A stretch of 64,000 nt of DNA from assembly GCF_037975245.1 (NCBI RefSeq), contig NC_092569.1:11835001-11899000 (forward strand), read 5' to 3'. Positions 36,517 to 48,600 of the stretch are shown here, one piece after another. The first letter of the stretch is position 1; the number at the start of each line of letters is the position of its first letter. Origin of the DNA: Apostichopus japonicus. Its lineage: Eukaryota > Echinodermata > Holothuroidea > Aspidochirotida > Stichopodidae. The notes under the pieces were generated by a model, which ran no database searches, was not told where the DNA came from, and was given only the letters and a program-made list of their open reading frames with translations. The position numbers and the translations under genes were made by a program.

Positions 36517-36734
36517 TCTCTGAAACGACGCAAGAAATCAAATAATCACTAAGCATGGTTTGATCTAGAGCATAGAATTTTTGTTTCTTCTGATGTTACT
36601 TTCACTTTTGCTTCCTTTTACACACTTTGAGTAACCAGAAAGCCAATGAGGCAATAGTGATTATCTGCGGCATTTTATACAAGAATGTATATACAGTACT
36701 GTGAACACAAGGTTCTTGAAATTAATAAGACCTG

Positions 36735-37450
36735 CATCCACATTCCAAGTATGAAGTTCATTCAATCTTTTTATCGTTGGAGTTATTGCTATTACAAAGT
36801 CTTCAGGCTTTGATCTTTGTTGACTTCAAATGACCTTTGAAAAATTATACGGTTCTTTTACTCAAAAAGTTGGGTCCACCCATCAAGTGTGAACTTCGTG
36901 CATGCTTTGGTTTTGTAGTTATAGAATTAACAAAGTTTTCAGACGTTTTTGATCTCTGGTGACCCTTGAATAACTTGAGAACTCAAAGATATTAACAATT
37001 GGGTACTCGGATGCACTTGGATCAGCATACTAAGCATGCACTTCATGCAAGCTTTGCTGTTGAAGTTATTGAGTTTACAACATCTGCAGCTATTGACCTC
37101 TGGTGACCTAAACTTATATATGACCTCTATAAGAATAAGTATAGGGTTCTATATGCAAATAAGTGTGATCCACATACTAAGTATGAACTTCATCCAAGCT
37201 TTGCTTTTAATGGTATACAAGATTTTTCGACTTTGACCCCTGGTGACCTCTTTGATCTATGTGAAAAACAATAGGGTTCTTGCACGCAATGTAAATACTA
37301 AGTAAGAAGTTCATCCAAGCTTTCCTTTTGAAGTCATAGAGTTTACAAGGTTTTCAGACCTTGACCTCTGGTAGCCTCAAAATGATCTTTGAATGTCGCA
37401 GGTAACTATAGGGTTCTACTCACTTGAAGGCATCCACATACTATGTCTAT
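36735..37450. repeat. Diverged tandem repeat, about five copies, unit 120-147 bp, rich in TGACCT
   Basis: The marker AAGTATGAACTTCATCCAAG or a variant occurs near 36747, 36886, 37032, 37179 and 37299. Each unit then has TTGAAGTTATAGAGTTTACA, a TGACCTCTGGTGACCT block and a variant of ATAGGGTTCT. Copies are well diverged, so the array is old. It lies directly upstream of the Kelch gene (which reads on the - strand). Confidence 0.8.
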
Positions 37451-38034
37451 AGTTAAACAATGTGCTCATATTACTTGTACTCATACTCATTGTAAACAAG
37501 CCAAGACACCACACAAATACACCCACATACAATCACCATCACATGCATACACATAACATCGCCATCACCAATGCAATGGTTCCTTTGCCTTCAGCAAGGA
37601 ATAAAAATATGAACAGAAAAAGAAACACTTAAAGCAAGTTAGAAACTTATACAGAAAACACAAGTCATTCAGGTTGGGGACAAACAGAAATACCAATCCT
37701 TTTCTACATGTAACAAGAGTTGATGTTAACTATGAATTTTCTCTCTAAGTTTATCCAAAGCCTCAGGACCAGACCAACTCAAACTTCTGGAATTGAAATA
37801 TTATACCAACCAACTCGGCAACAAATTTTATGCAATAATTTTGTATCTTACCTTTTGGATAAAATGAACATTTTTCAATATGAAAACTCTCCTGTATTAT
37901 TCCTGATCCTAGAAGGAGCCACCATAACTAGCATGAATAACGTTAGACCTCACTGTTGCTTTAACTACTGTCTCAATGAAATCCTTTGAAATTCTTTGAA
38001 GGCATCTAAACCCATGGTGGGTGATTGCCTACAC

Positions 38035-38374
38035 CAGGGTTGTCCAACCTTTTGCAGAGGAGGGCCACATGGAATGATTATGATGAAGGAGGGGGCCGCA
38101 TGAACCCTACGCTCGATTTTTTGCCCGAAGCCCAAGGCAAACAAAACAGCCGCCCCCTACCCCGCCCCCCCCCTCCGCTGAGAGTGTCACACAAACTGAC
38201 CTGTATGCAGTTTTTTGGACCCAGAAGGTGCGAATGATTGATTATATAGCTTCAAATTGTTATCAATAAATCTGCTCACTAAAATTTCGCACCGTAGATG
38301 CATCTCTGGCGAGTCAGACGTAACCCTGCGGCGGGCCGGACTGTGGCCCGCGGGCCATAGGATGGACAACCCTG
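38035..38374. mobile_element. Non-autonomous hAT-type element (340 bp)
   Basis: Ends CAGGGTTGTCCAACCTTTTG and GGATGGACAACCCTG are inverted repeats of the CAGxGxTGTCCAA family seen in hAT-derived elements of many animals, including the internal GGGCCAC and GGCCCGCGGGCCATAGG motifs. Flanks GCCTACAC (38027-38034) and GCCTAGAC (38375-38382) match at 7 of 8 positions. Non-coding. Confidence 0.8.
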
Positions 38375-38499
38375 GCCTAGACCAACTGTAATGTACTGAT
38401 TGGGCTAAAGGAGCCCAGAGGATGCTAGTTTATTTTGCACAGAACATTTGTATTGCCACCTTGTACTAGAAATAACGATAATATTTCTGTGAAATGCTG

Positions 38500-40640
38500 T
38501 GCAGTTGTATTTCATTGCCTGTCGGGATGGGAATGCCAATAGTGTTGATTTTAAAATGTAACAATTCTATCATCGAACAAGCTAGTCGTGTTTAGGAGAA
38601 CAACCAGCCTAACATGGCCTCATCCTGCCTACTTGAGGCTAAGCTTAATTCTGTCCTCAGAGAAACTAACCACCACCCTATATATGGATCTTGACAGGAA
38701 AAACAATCTCTCGAAATGGACGGATGAGAGTAACAGTTACAAACTGACATAGATCTTCTTTCATCACCCAGTTTGTTAAATTTACAATAATCATTTGATT
38801 CATCAGGTGTTTGACATATGTTGGTTTCTTGTATGTGGTTTACCTTTCTAATGTTTTAATCTTTCATTTTGTGGGGTGCTTTTCGTTTTGTCGATATTCA
38901 CCTTTGTACACTCTTTATGTTTTCATGCAAGCATGTAATTTACCCTGTCAGTGATACAATAAAGTTGACATCAAATCAAACTACATTTTTTTTAAATTCT
39001 TGGTAGGTGTGGGGATGGGAGGATGTAAATTCAGAAAGGATGATATTTTAAACTACTCATGTCGACATTTTTAACTCTCATACTATGAAGACACTTCAAG
39101 ACACTTACTATATATAATATTACTGAAAGTATTACCAACCTTCCCTTTGCTTAGACATTAAACATTTCAAAGGTAGAAGGCTGCAGAGTTATGATAGATC
39201 TTGTATCCAACCTTACCTTCCAAGCTTTTCAGCTCTTATCAGAAATACATAGAGAAACACCAGCCAAAATTAAGAACATTCCAAAAAGGGTCTCTGTAAA
39301 TTGAAAGAAATGATACAGATAAGGAAGGGATTGTCAGATGTGCAATTTTTCATTGAAATATACCATTAAGAAACATTGAAAAGCTGTATCTAACTGCTTA
39401 ATTCTTTCATTTCATTGAGGTAACATCTGCAAAACTAGTTTAGTGAGATCGGTTCTTGTTACATGTTAATAACAACCAAGGACAAGGGTGACAACCGCCC
39501 TTATGGTTACTTATTGAGCATGCAGTTTATTCAAGTTTTTTTAGGTACCCAAGTTTGATGGGCATCAGGCTTATATGGTCTAAAATAAAAGCAGTTTACT
39601 GTAGTGGAACCTTCTTTTGTTGGGCAAAAAATTTGGCTAAAGGTAAACATCTGACCTCCATTGAGCATGTGACCTTTGACATTTGACATTAAATGCTATG
39701 ATATTAAACTGTTGTTGGTCTTACAAACTTTGTAGGTCTTATTTAGCCAGTCTTGCATATCAGAGTGACTATACAAAATGCTGCACATCGAGATACAATA
39801 TACCATATATGCAAAGATGCGTCTATAGCAGGCATTGTACACTGGAACCATAGTATATCATAACCAGACAAACTTCAAAAAACAATTTTTTCTCTATAAA
39901 TCTTTAACTACTAAAATATTTCCTGCGCATTACGTGGACCATGCCTTAACGATGGCAATCATGCATCCAGTTTATCATGTTCTGAAGAAGACCTTCACAG
40001 GACTATCCAGAGCTGTGATTGGCTGAGGTAGACAGTAGCAATCTCCAACACTGCGGTAACAGCCACAAATGTCACTTACTATAATCAACTATGAGTACTA
40101 GCATAAACGTACTGAGTAGAATAACACAACGAGAGATGTCAGAGATATCCTAAACGAAAATAAACAGAAAACTATAATATGCTGCTAAACGTTGATGGTC
40201 CTTGGTGTCGTCTTAGACTCTTCTTTCTCACGATTACAAAGAAAAATGAGATTTTAGATACAGGTGTACAAACTCAAAAAGCCCACCTGTAGACCGAGCT
40301 TACTTGAAAATGTCCTGCTTTCACATGTTATTGGCTGTTTGCAGTGACTTGCTAATTAATGTTAATAATTTTAAGGGCGTGTGTATTTCAACCGATCATC
40401 AAGTCTTTAAACAACATCACATCATAGAAGTCTTCCCCAACTTGAATGGGTGAGTTTGTAAGGCACAGATATTTCTGGGTCTGGGCTTTTACTCTAATGA
40501 AAAGGCTCGACAATGATTTATTTTGAAGCAGAGTAGTAAACGAGTCCTGTTTTCAGGTTTTCCTATTTTGGTCACTGCTGACCTCAAGTGACATTTGACC
40601 TCCCCATAAAAACAAGACCAACAGTCACCAAGATTCTTAC
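38500..40640. other. Region between Kelch and TMEM234 coding exons, mostly unexplained
   Basis: Expected to hold the last TMEM234 exon on the - strand. The only phase-compatible candidate I saw is 38425-38486 (after a CACAG acceptor; encodes ILSLFLV...NVLCKIN then stop), but its pyrimidine tract is poor and the match to the family is weak. Otherwise no gene is supported. Confidence 0.3.
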
Positions 40641-43600
40641 CTTTGCCCCCTATGTCTTCACCGAGCAGACTCCCAGTGACCGTGGTGAAGAGGAACGTGA
40701 GGGAGTTGGTTACGGGTACCACCAGCGACAGCTCTGACGTTGCTAGGGTGACACAGAATAGCACAGAACCAGACTGGTTGAGGATGAAGGGTAATAGATA
40801 CTGAAAACAAGTGAAAGGAAATTAATCATTACACAATACCATTGTCAATGACCAAATGGATGCCACTAATACTTCAAGGAGTGAAGTCTTGTTAGTACTA
40901 CGTTGTCACACGAAGAGGCAAAATTCCGTAAAAGATTGACTGTGGGAACTCATGTGACACTACTGTATAAGACACTACAAATGGACCATTTGGTTAAATA
41001 CAGCTTCACATAACTTTCAACCCCCCGGTAAACGTAAACCTACTTATATTCAATGTAATTTCCCCAAAGCACATCCTCCCCAGTGCATATCTTAAATGAT
41101 TCTTCGCATTCAAATAGAAACGAAAGAACAACACGCAGTCCCGACGCGCACCGCAAAGCTAATTTAATAACCTGATCACAGTGCAACCACCCCCCCCCCA
41201 CACACACACACAATAACCACCAGCCCATATTAGTTCTAAAATAACAATAACCAATGTGCAGTCATCCACGGGAGAGAGAGAGGGCAATCAATACACGCAA
41301 GTTAAATTAAATCTAGTCTAAGCCAACATTAAGTATATACAACTTAGCCACCCCCCTCCTTCCCCCCACCCATGTTATACTAAGTTTACAGTTAAATACA
41401 AACAGTCCCTCTCATGTCATGATTTTTAACCCGCAAATTTTTAAAACCAAGAAAAAAGGAAAAGGCTGTGGTGTTTGTTTAGTTGCAGGCTAATAAGACC
41501 AATGTGAAGACTGAAGTGAATTGATGCTGTCTATTAAATACATGTATGCAAACCTTTTTTTTTTTTGGTATTGGTATGCCGTAATCTGGTTGTACCTATA
41601 TTCAGCTGATTTATGGGAAAGACTGGATACATGAAAACAACCCAAACCACAGCAGGAATGATGAAATAAGGCATTTAAGGGTTTGTAAATGAAGCAGCAA
41701 AAGACACTAACTTAGTGGGATACTGAGCTGTAAATGGTTATTAAACTCGGTATTAAGTTGGAGAACCCAAGTGATAATAAGTTACAATAAGGGGTACCCA
41801 GTTGTGGCTTAATAATAATAATAATATATAATTTTTATATAGCGCCAAACAAACTATGAGATAATTCTCTTAGCGCTTAACAAAATAATAGCAATTATAA
41901 CATATATGCTTTGGTGAAGACTGAAGAGACACGTTTTGAGTGCTGCTTTGAAACTGTTCACAGTATTGCATATTTTTATATGTTCTGGAAGTGAGTTCCA
42001 CAGGCACGGTGCACTGGATGTGAACGTTCTCAAGCCGTACGTCTGTGGTTTTACTCTAGGGATGAGTAACATCAGTGATGAATTAGAGCAAAGTGATTGG
42101 TGGATGATGGTCGGAGCTGAAACAGGTTGGTGAGGTAGCTTGGTCCTACATTGTGCAAACATTTGAACACCATCAGAAGTAGTTTGTAGTTGTAATACTA
42201 CAAGGGGTGGTCAGAATAAAACTAAGAGTTAAAATCCAATATTAACTGCAGCCTTATGGAAACATCAGAGAGCAAACAGAACAACTGGAAAATGAAATAA
42301 CCATCTATGCCAACTCTGCCGGTTACAGCTGCTGGTCATCATGTATTAACCAGGAGTCGGGGAAGCTACAGCCCCCGAAATGTACAATGTCAATTAGGGA
42401 ACCAGAGAAACCACGGAGGGTACCCAGGAAAATGATAGGAAAAAATGGAGATTGCAAGCATGGGACCCAGTGTCCACAGTTACAAACCTACATCTTGAAC
42501 ATTTTTTATTTCAAATACCTAAAATAACTGACAATGATTTGCTAACTCTATGATGTCACCTGTTCTTGTAATGGTGAAGGTGCACAGCTCATATCATCCC
42601 ACACACTGTAGTGACTGTACGACTTATCCCGAAATTCAATTTGACCGTCGTTATGTGGGACATCTTTAAATTGTGAGGACTAGTAGTCCTAGCACTGATC
42701 TGCCCTCCCCATCCCCCCCCCCCCTTCTCTTCTCCGTCCACAATGACCGACCGTTTACAGAGATTAGCGCACACATCGACTGTTTGTTGTTGACGATCAA
42801 AACTCGTTAGGTCAAATGAAAAATTATTAACATGTGATTGCTTACATTTGTTAAGACTGTGCAGTTTCAGTTGTGACGCCCTCGCAAACTGCACGACAGC
42901 CATTCAGGAAAACACTACATGTTCGGTTTCCTCGTCTGGAGCCGACACGTCTTTAAACTAGTAAAATCATGACCAGTGGTAGTCTGAACCCACGCACACA
43001 ACCAAACTATCCGCAATCTGCCGATACTGACAGGACTCCAGATGGAATCAAGAAACCACCGATTGAAAAACCCTAAACTTCAAAGCTAAATGAGAGATTC
43101 TCTCCTTCAACGCTTGGAACTTAAGATACTGTGTGTGTACGTTAGATCTGGGCCCGATCCAACTAGTCACCACTAAGGACTTTACAGTACTGTGAATCTA
43201 CAATACATGTGGATCAAATCCACCTAGCCACCAATTGGGAGTTTAAATGCCATGTGATTTATAAACTAAATCCAGATTGAATCTACCTGGACACCACTTG
43301 GGAGTTTAACTGCAATTTATCTACGTACGAGATCTGCAGCTGATTTCAATTCAGTCATATATGACATCAGAAATGATCATGCATAAGACACATTATACTG
43401 TACATCAATATTTCTGTGGGTTTATAGAAAAGCAATGTGTGTGCCATTTGTTTCATTCAGAGAGTGTATACGCTCAAAATCTTGATTCAAAGTTTTACGT
43501 TTTACCCCTCCTCTCTCTTTCCAACGGTGATCCTGATCACAAATTACATTTACCATAAACTGTCTTCATGTCTAAACACTGTCTAAACACTGTCTTAACA

Positions 43601-43808
43601 CTGTCTGAACACTGTATCATCATAAGACTCAGAGACAAACTTTCCTTACCTGCCAATTGAGAAAGAGATGCTTCAACTCTGCCAAAAACTGCAAGAAGAA
43701 ATTTGACCGTTGGATTTTGTCAATGCCTTGACCCCCTCTCTTCATCAAGGGGTTAGTGACTCCCCACAAGAGTGCTACGAGCACAGCAGAGAATACACTA
43801 CCCAACAT
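40641..43808 (-). CDS. TMEM234: TMEM234, small multi-pass membrane protein (two exons seen, 3' end uncertain)
   Basis: Exon 1 (43650-43808) starts MLGSVFSAVLVALLWGVTNP and ends at a GTAAGG donor, 53 codons, phase 0. Exon 2 (40641-40800) follows a TTTTCAG acceptor and encodes YLLPFILNQSGSVLF, then LATSELSLVVPVTNSL and GEDIGGK, ending at GTAAGA in phase 1. These match TMEM234 (an EamA/DMT-like small membrane protein) motif by motif, notably WGxTNPLxKR, PFxLNQxGS, LAxxxLxLxVPxxNSL and GExIGGK. The expected last exon (one more membrane helix) should lie below 40641; a weak candidate is 38425-38486. The intron carries a LINE tail at 41811-42200. A CAG acceptor-like site just upstream of the ATG suggests a 5' UTR intron. 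The molecular function of the family is poorly defined. Confidence 0.85.
41811..42200 (-). mobile_element. 3' tail of a non-LTR retrotransposon (CR1/L2-like), frameshifted
   Basis: On the - strand: LLLMVFKCLHNVGPSYLTNL, then after a frameshift near 42080 KPQTYGLRTFTSSAPCLWNS and LPEHIKICNTVNSFKAALKT. This is the classic C-terminal reverse transcriptase thumb and tail of CR1/L2-type LINEs (KCLHxxxPxYL; APxLWNSLPxxIK; FKxxLKTxLF). It ends in TATATAGCGC and a tail of ATT repeats at 41811. It is 5'-truncated and dead, and sits in the TMEM234 intron in the gene's own orientation. Confidence 0.8.
42201..43640. other. TMEM234 intron, no further feature recognised
   Basis: The 104-codon open frame at 42589-42903 (- strand) spans a poly-G tract, has no domain and is not called. 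Confidence 0.4.
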
Positions 43809-43859
43809 TTAAAAGCATCAAGTTCGTAGCACCATTTACCACAGCTGGGAAAAGAAAGT

Positions 43860-44960
43860 CGAAGAAAGAATGAAACAATTATTATATTTATTCCAGATAG
43901 TTCTTGCAAGGGAAAAATGTTACTTCTGGTAGGCTATACTGCAGTTTGCACACATAAATTATAAACAGTGTCAACACATACATTTACTGGAAACTGATTA
44001 TTAGCTTCATATTTCAGCTCTTTTCATAGAAACATCAGGCTAACAGTACCAAATTTTATCAGCCACATTTTACGTAAATGTAAAGTTTAATTTCACAATT
44101 GTTGGGCACACCTCAGTGTTGAATGTTTCTTTAGGCACATGTGGCTAGTGGGCATTAATAATGGTCTGGTATTGTACAGTAGTTCACTGGCATTACACAT
44201 CATTGGTTTTAGTCTAGATTCTACAGTTTTACCTCAACAATTTATAAAATTACAATACTTGGCCAGGAATATCGCATAGATTTGTTTTGTACATCACCAC
44301 TCCCATATCTTCATTACTTATTCTTAACTTTATATGCCAGGATCAAATATTAATGTAATTATTACATACAGTACCTAGGAAGTATCCTCCCTTTAAATAT
44401 TGAAAGGACCAATCTTTTAAATGCAGTGTAGAAGCTGGTCTTTTCCAGTTATTATCATAGACAATGGAGAAGGTGGATAAAAATCCATTCTGGTCACTTT
44501 TGTTGACACGAAGTTTTCCACATATTATAAAATACTGGGCTTTGCCTGATGGCAGAATCTTTTTACTCAGCATTTGGAATAGATAGTGCCTATCTACTGG
44601 CAGCCTGCCAAATTTGGAAGGCCACATTATATTATTCACAATGCAGCCTGACGAAGAAGTGTTGGTGCTCTCACTTATCATCCGGCTTTCTTGTGAATAT
44701 GGGAATACAGTACATGTTATTTGCACTTTGGTTGGTTAATCAAAGCCTAATTCTATTGCTTTCCATTTTAGTAGTTCAACTCAAACAAGCGAACCCACCA
44801 GAGCATAAATCACCTGGTTTTATTCTTGAGTGGTTCAATACAATCACCAGGACAGTACTTCTTCCATAAGGATTATCACTTTGTAATGGAGTGCAAAATA
44901 TGCGTTTAACTGCAGGCCTGTGGGTTAAAATATGGTATATACTAATTTAGAATCGGTACC
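43860..44960. other. Upstream of TMEM234, no gene supported
   Basis: Open frames of 106 and 127 codons on opposite strands overlap at 44343-44869. Neither shows a recognisable domain or splice signals. Confidence 0.35.
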
Positions 44961-44967
44961 ATTCGAC

Positions 44968-45095
44968 CCTGCTTCCTAACCCCTAACCCTATTCCCTACT
45001 TCCTAACCCTACTCCCTAACCCCTAACCCTATTTCCTACTTCCTAACCCTAATTCCCTACTCCCTAACCCTACTTCCTAACCCCTAACCTCATTC
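44968..45095. repeat. Degenerate telomere-like CCCTAA minisatellite
   Basis: Repeated CCTAACCCCTAACCC and CCCTACTTCCTAACCC units, irregular in length. The base motif CCCTAA/TTAGGG is the metazoan telomere repeat, but the array is imperfect and mixes CCTACTT, so it may be an ordinary minisatellite. Confidence 0.7.
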
Positions 45096-45551
45096 TGGCG
45101 ATTCGAAGTAAGCTTTCCCATTCATATGGTACGGATTCTAAAGTTAGGCCTAAAATATTGTTATTGATTAGGGGCTCAACAAATAGCCTCAATGGGAGAT
45201 ATAACAGGGTTATGCTAGAAGTGCACTTAATGGGTGTGAAGACTCGCGCAAAAAGAAACGTCTAATGCCGGTAATTTGACCTAGTTTTGAAAGAGGTGTA
45301 ACAGAAGTGTTAGACACCACCATAGATCCCAGAAAATACACACAACTTGCTACCGTCGGTAATTAGACACTAGTGTACAGTCAGTCCATACAGCTGCAGT
45401 CAATACCCACAGCAAAGTGTATAAACGATACAGTGATGGACATCTCAGGTCCATCTAAAGATAACAAGGTATCACGTTTCATTACTTTCTGCATTTTGTA
45501 GCGATACAAACAAAACGTCACTTGCAAGCAACTGAAAATTAACTTTTTCAG

Positions 45552-45606
45552 ATGGCCGCACGCCGTTTGGGGCGAGTCTTCAATGCCTTTAACAGTTTGG
45601 CCAGTG
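45552..45606 (+). CDS. Candidate first coding exon of an unidentified + strand gene (weak)
   Basis: A TTTTTCAG acceptor-like site directly precedes ATG, and the exon MAARRLGRVFNAFNSLASG ends before GTAATG. The peptide is Arg-rich, free of acidic residues and amphipathic-looking, as in mitochondrial presequences. I found no following exon, so this may be chance. Confidence 0.25.
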
Positions 45607-46503
45607 GTAATGTTAGCCCAAAAAAGAACATAGCCTACTTGTCCATTAAACTATAGGTCTACCACTACCAGGGTAGGCTGGCAAATACTATAAGCCAACA
45701 CACCTGACACTAAGCCTAGTAGCATACTAAAGTAAAGCTTCTAATCACCTTGGCTGAAACCTTTGTTGTCTGTCTTTTTCTATATTTCAACATTGGTTTT
45801 ATGTCCTAAACGTATACCTAGTTTCACAACCCCACGACACTGTAACCTTACAAAAACGTACACCTGATCAATAAAGATGAACAGGATATCCAACTGAACT
45901 GAATTTACTCCTGCTAGTCGTACTCCTAGGTCCTACACTACAGTAGTGTTTAAGTTGCGATTTCATAACAGTTCACGCTAAAGCACAGCGTTTGATATAA
46001 ATGCAAACCGCTGGCGACTTAGAAGTAGAATATGTAATGCTAGATAAATACTGGCATTTGCTTAACGTAATAACACTAAGGTGGGCTAAGCTACTGTACT
46101 GACCACACAGTAGAGCCCCTTCAATTTTCGCGTAACTGTTACTATACTAGTAACCTAGACTAGTAATATATCACTAATTTACATGTCATACGATTACAAG
46201 TGTCATCTGCAATGGTCTTATTATGTACTCTTTACTATACATAAGTTTATGAATAGCCTATCCGTCAATTTTATGGAAGCAACTATCACCAGGTTTATTG
46301 CTGAAATGTATTTTTCAAGAAACGATGGAATGTCACAAACCACAAATGATATAGCCCGAATATGTCTGCTGCTTCTAACTCCAAGCCCTTTGCACTTGTC
46401 GAATGGAAATATGTTAGTTTAGTTCAATCATGGAGCTATAAACATGCTTCATTTCAGTGGTATGGTATGCATGGTGAAACATCGACGAGGGAATCAAACG
46501 GCA

Positions 46504-46515
46504 TGACGTCACGTG
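46504..46515. promoter_or_regulatory. Putative CRE plus E-box (TGACGTCACGTG)
   Basis: A perfect CRE (TGACGTCA) overlaps a CACGTG E-box. Such a site is rare by chance and typical of proximal promoters (CREB/ATF and bHLH-ZIP factors). It lies in a locally more GC-rich stretch (46480-46680) about 2.7 kb upstream of the TMEM234 ATG and downstream of the weak exon at 45552. Which gene it would serve is unknown. Confidence 0.35.
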
Positions 46516-46762
46516 TCGCTCCATGGAAATGGAGCCATCAGTCAATATATGCAAACTGTAGCAGCTACACAAACCATTTGTATTGGCGGAAGTTAACACC
46601 GATGCGTGAATTTCGGTGTCACTGTCGGTGTAACTGGACGTACGGTTCTGATTGTCCTGAAACCTGTGCCCCAGTGTGCATATATATTGTAATTGTATTT
46701 CCAGGAGATATATAAGCAGCTAGCCATATCGATCCCTTTTCTGGATTGGAGGGGCAAATTTT

Positions 46763-47256
46763 CCGATTATAAACTCTCAATGAGTGTTAATTCCTTGATC
46801 AGAAGCATACACAAATCGGCTGGAGGATGAAGTTCCTTCTTCACCCCCCCCCCCCCCCAACACCTGCCAATTCCATATTTTCTAGGGAGCAAATTGGTTC
46901 AGCTGTGTAGGGAGCTAGTATAAACAGGAGGGGATATGCAGAAAATCATTTTGGTCAGTATGGTATCCAAGTTCCAAGAAGCTTTAACTTTTGCGGGTGC
47001 TATATAGTTTGGCCCAGATGGGAATTATAAAATTATAGTATTTTAATTTTAGTATTTTATCTCAAAGTGCCAAATGTATTATCTCAAAAGCTAGATTTTT
47101 TCCTCAAAGTTTCAACTGTTTTCTCTGATTTTCAACTAGAAAATAGGGAATTGGCATGTGTTGCGGGGGGGGGGGCTGAAGAAGGAACTTCATCCTACAG
47201 CCAATTTGTGTATGCTTCTGATCAAGGAATTTACACTCATTGAGAGTTTGTATCGG
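46763..47256. mobile_element. Element with 122-bp terminal inverted repeats (about 494 bp)
   Basis: The left arm 46763-46885 and right arm 47136-47256 are near-identical inverted copies. Shared blocks include AACTCTCAATGAGTGT, AATTCCTTGATCAGAAGCAT and GATGAAGTTCCTTCTTCA, followed by a poly-C tract and TGCCAATTCC. The spacer of about 250 bp is AT-rich and non-coding. I could not identify a target duplication with confidence. It is a MITE or foldback-type element of unknown superfamily. Confidence 0.8.
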
Positions 47257-47259
47257 TTT

Positions 47260-48530
47260 TCAATTGCAATTTTCCATAACGAGGAAAGTCTTTAAGAAAC
47301 TGGTCTACTGCAGTATGGGACCATTGAAGTGTTATTTCAAGTGAGAGGATTAATTTGGACAAAGAATATAGCGTTATATTATAGTAAAGTTTACGAACAA
47401 CAGAAACTATGACTGGGAAATTATTATTAATGCCGAAAACCTATACTAGCGATCTATTAACTGAGCTATAAAGCCCTTAGATGGTGGTGAACCCAATATA
47501 GCCATTTCTTTGCTGAGGCCCCAATCAGATGGCACAATATCCTTGCATACTGTGTATAACCACGGGATGACTCACAAGTTTTAATTTCGACACAACCCCC
47601 CCCCCCCCACACCCAAAAATATGGCAGTGACAGGATTTCAAGAGAAATTTGGCGCTTTTGCAATCCACAGGTCATTGGTTCGAATCCCGTTATATATATG
47701 GTTAGTGTTGATTGGAGGTATAATACACACCTGGCCCCCTTTTGCACTGTTTATTTTTATTTAAGTAACGGTACATTATATGAAAATTAAAATACACATA
47801 TTCGTTATCCTATAAAGTATCCTGGGAACCCGAGTTCATCCCGGCCCAACGTGGCTTGAATATATGCAAAATGCATGGGATACCCCTATAATGATCTCAC
47901 CCAAGCCTAAATGTTGATAACAGTTTTAGGCGCGCGGTTATAAGGAATATATGTTGGGGTAAAAGTTGATCGAAAACCCGTTCATTTGTTATAGTTTGAT
48001 TGCTTTAATAACTTTCGAAGTTTCCATATACGAATTTTGCAGCGATTCGGTTAGACATTGAAAGGCGAGCAGTATGGTGTAATTAGAGAGGGGTAGGTTT
48101 ATAGAGGCCCAACAAAACGTTTTAAGTTTCTAAGCCGTTTGATTAATAAGATGAAGAACAACATCTGAATATGTTGCTTTATAATTCGTGACCCCACCCC
48201 CCCCCCACCCTCTTACACACACACGCGCGCGCAAGCCCAGTCCCGGTCCAGTCCATGCGTTTACTTACTAACTATATCCTTCGTGGAGAGTTGGAAAGTG
48301 AAACCAAAATTAAATCAAAATAACAAAATGTTTTTGTTTTTTGTTTTTTTTCATTTTATATCGCACATTTACCCACATACATATATACATATACATATAT
48401 ATATGTATATATTCATATATAAATATATCACACAAATTCAACAATTATCCATAATTGCATTACAAATTGTAAAAATTAGGTATAGATCCTTTTCACCAAA
48501 ATAACATAAAACAACCCTTTTTTCAAATGT
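47260..48530. other. Intergenic, no gene supported
   Basis: Contains poly-C tracts at 47597 and 48195 and a short (TA)-rich stretch at 48370-48430. ATTGGTTCGAATCCCG near 47672 resembles a pol III B box, but no A box sits at the right distance. Confidence 0.4.
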
Positions 48531-48537
48531 TAAAGGT

Positions 48538-48600
48538 TTTTATTATTATTATCATTATTATCATTATTATTATTATTATTATCATTATTATTATTCATTC
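48538..48600. repeat. (ATT)n microsatellite
   Basis: About 20 ATT units with ATC interruptions. Confidence 0.9.

Noticed and set aside
34850-36533. Open frames antisense or frame-shifted to the Kelch gene
   Set aside because: Shadows of the well-supported 604-codon frame.
42589-42903. 104-codon - strand open frame in the TMEM234 intron
   Set aside because: Crosses a poly-G tract and has no recognisable motif.
44343-44869. Opposing open frames of 127 and 106 codons
   Set aside because: Overlap each other on opposite strands; neither has a domain or splice support.
47640-47700. tRNA-like B box
   Set aside because: No A box at proper spacing and no cloverleaf.
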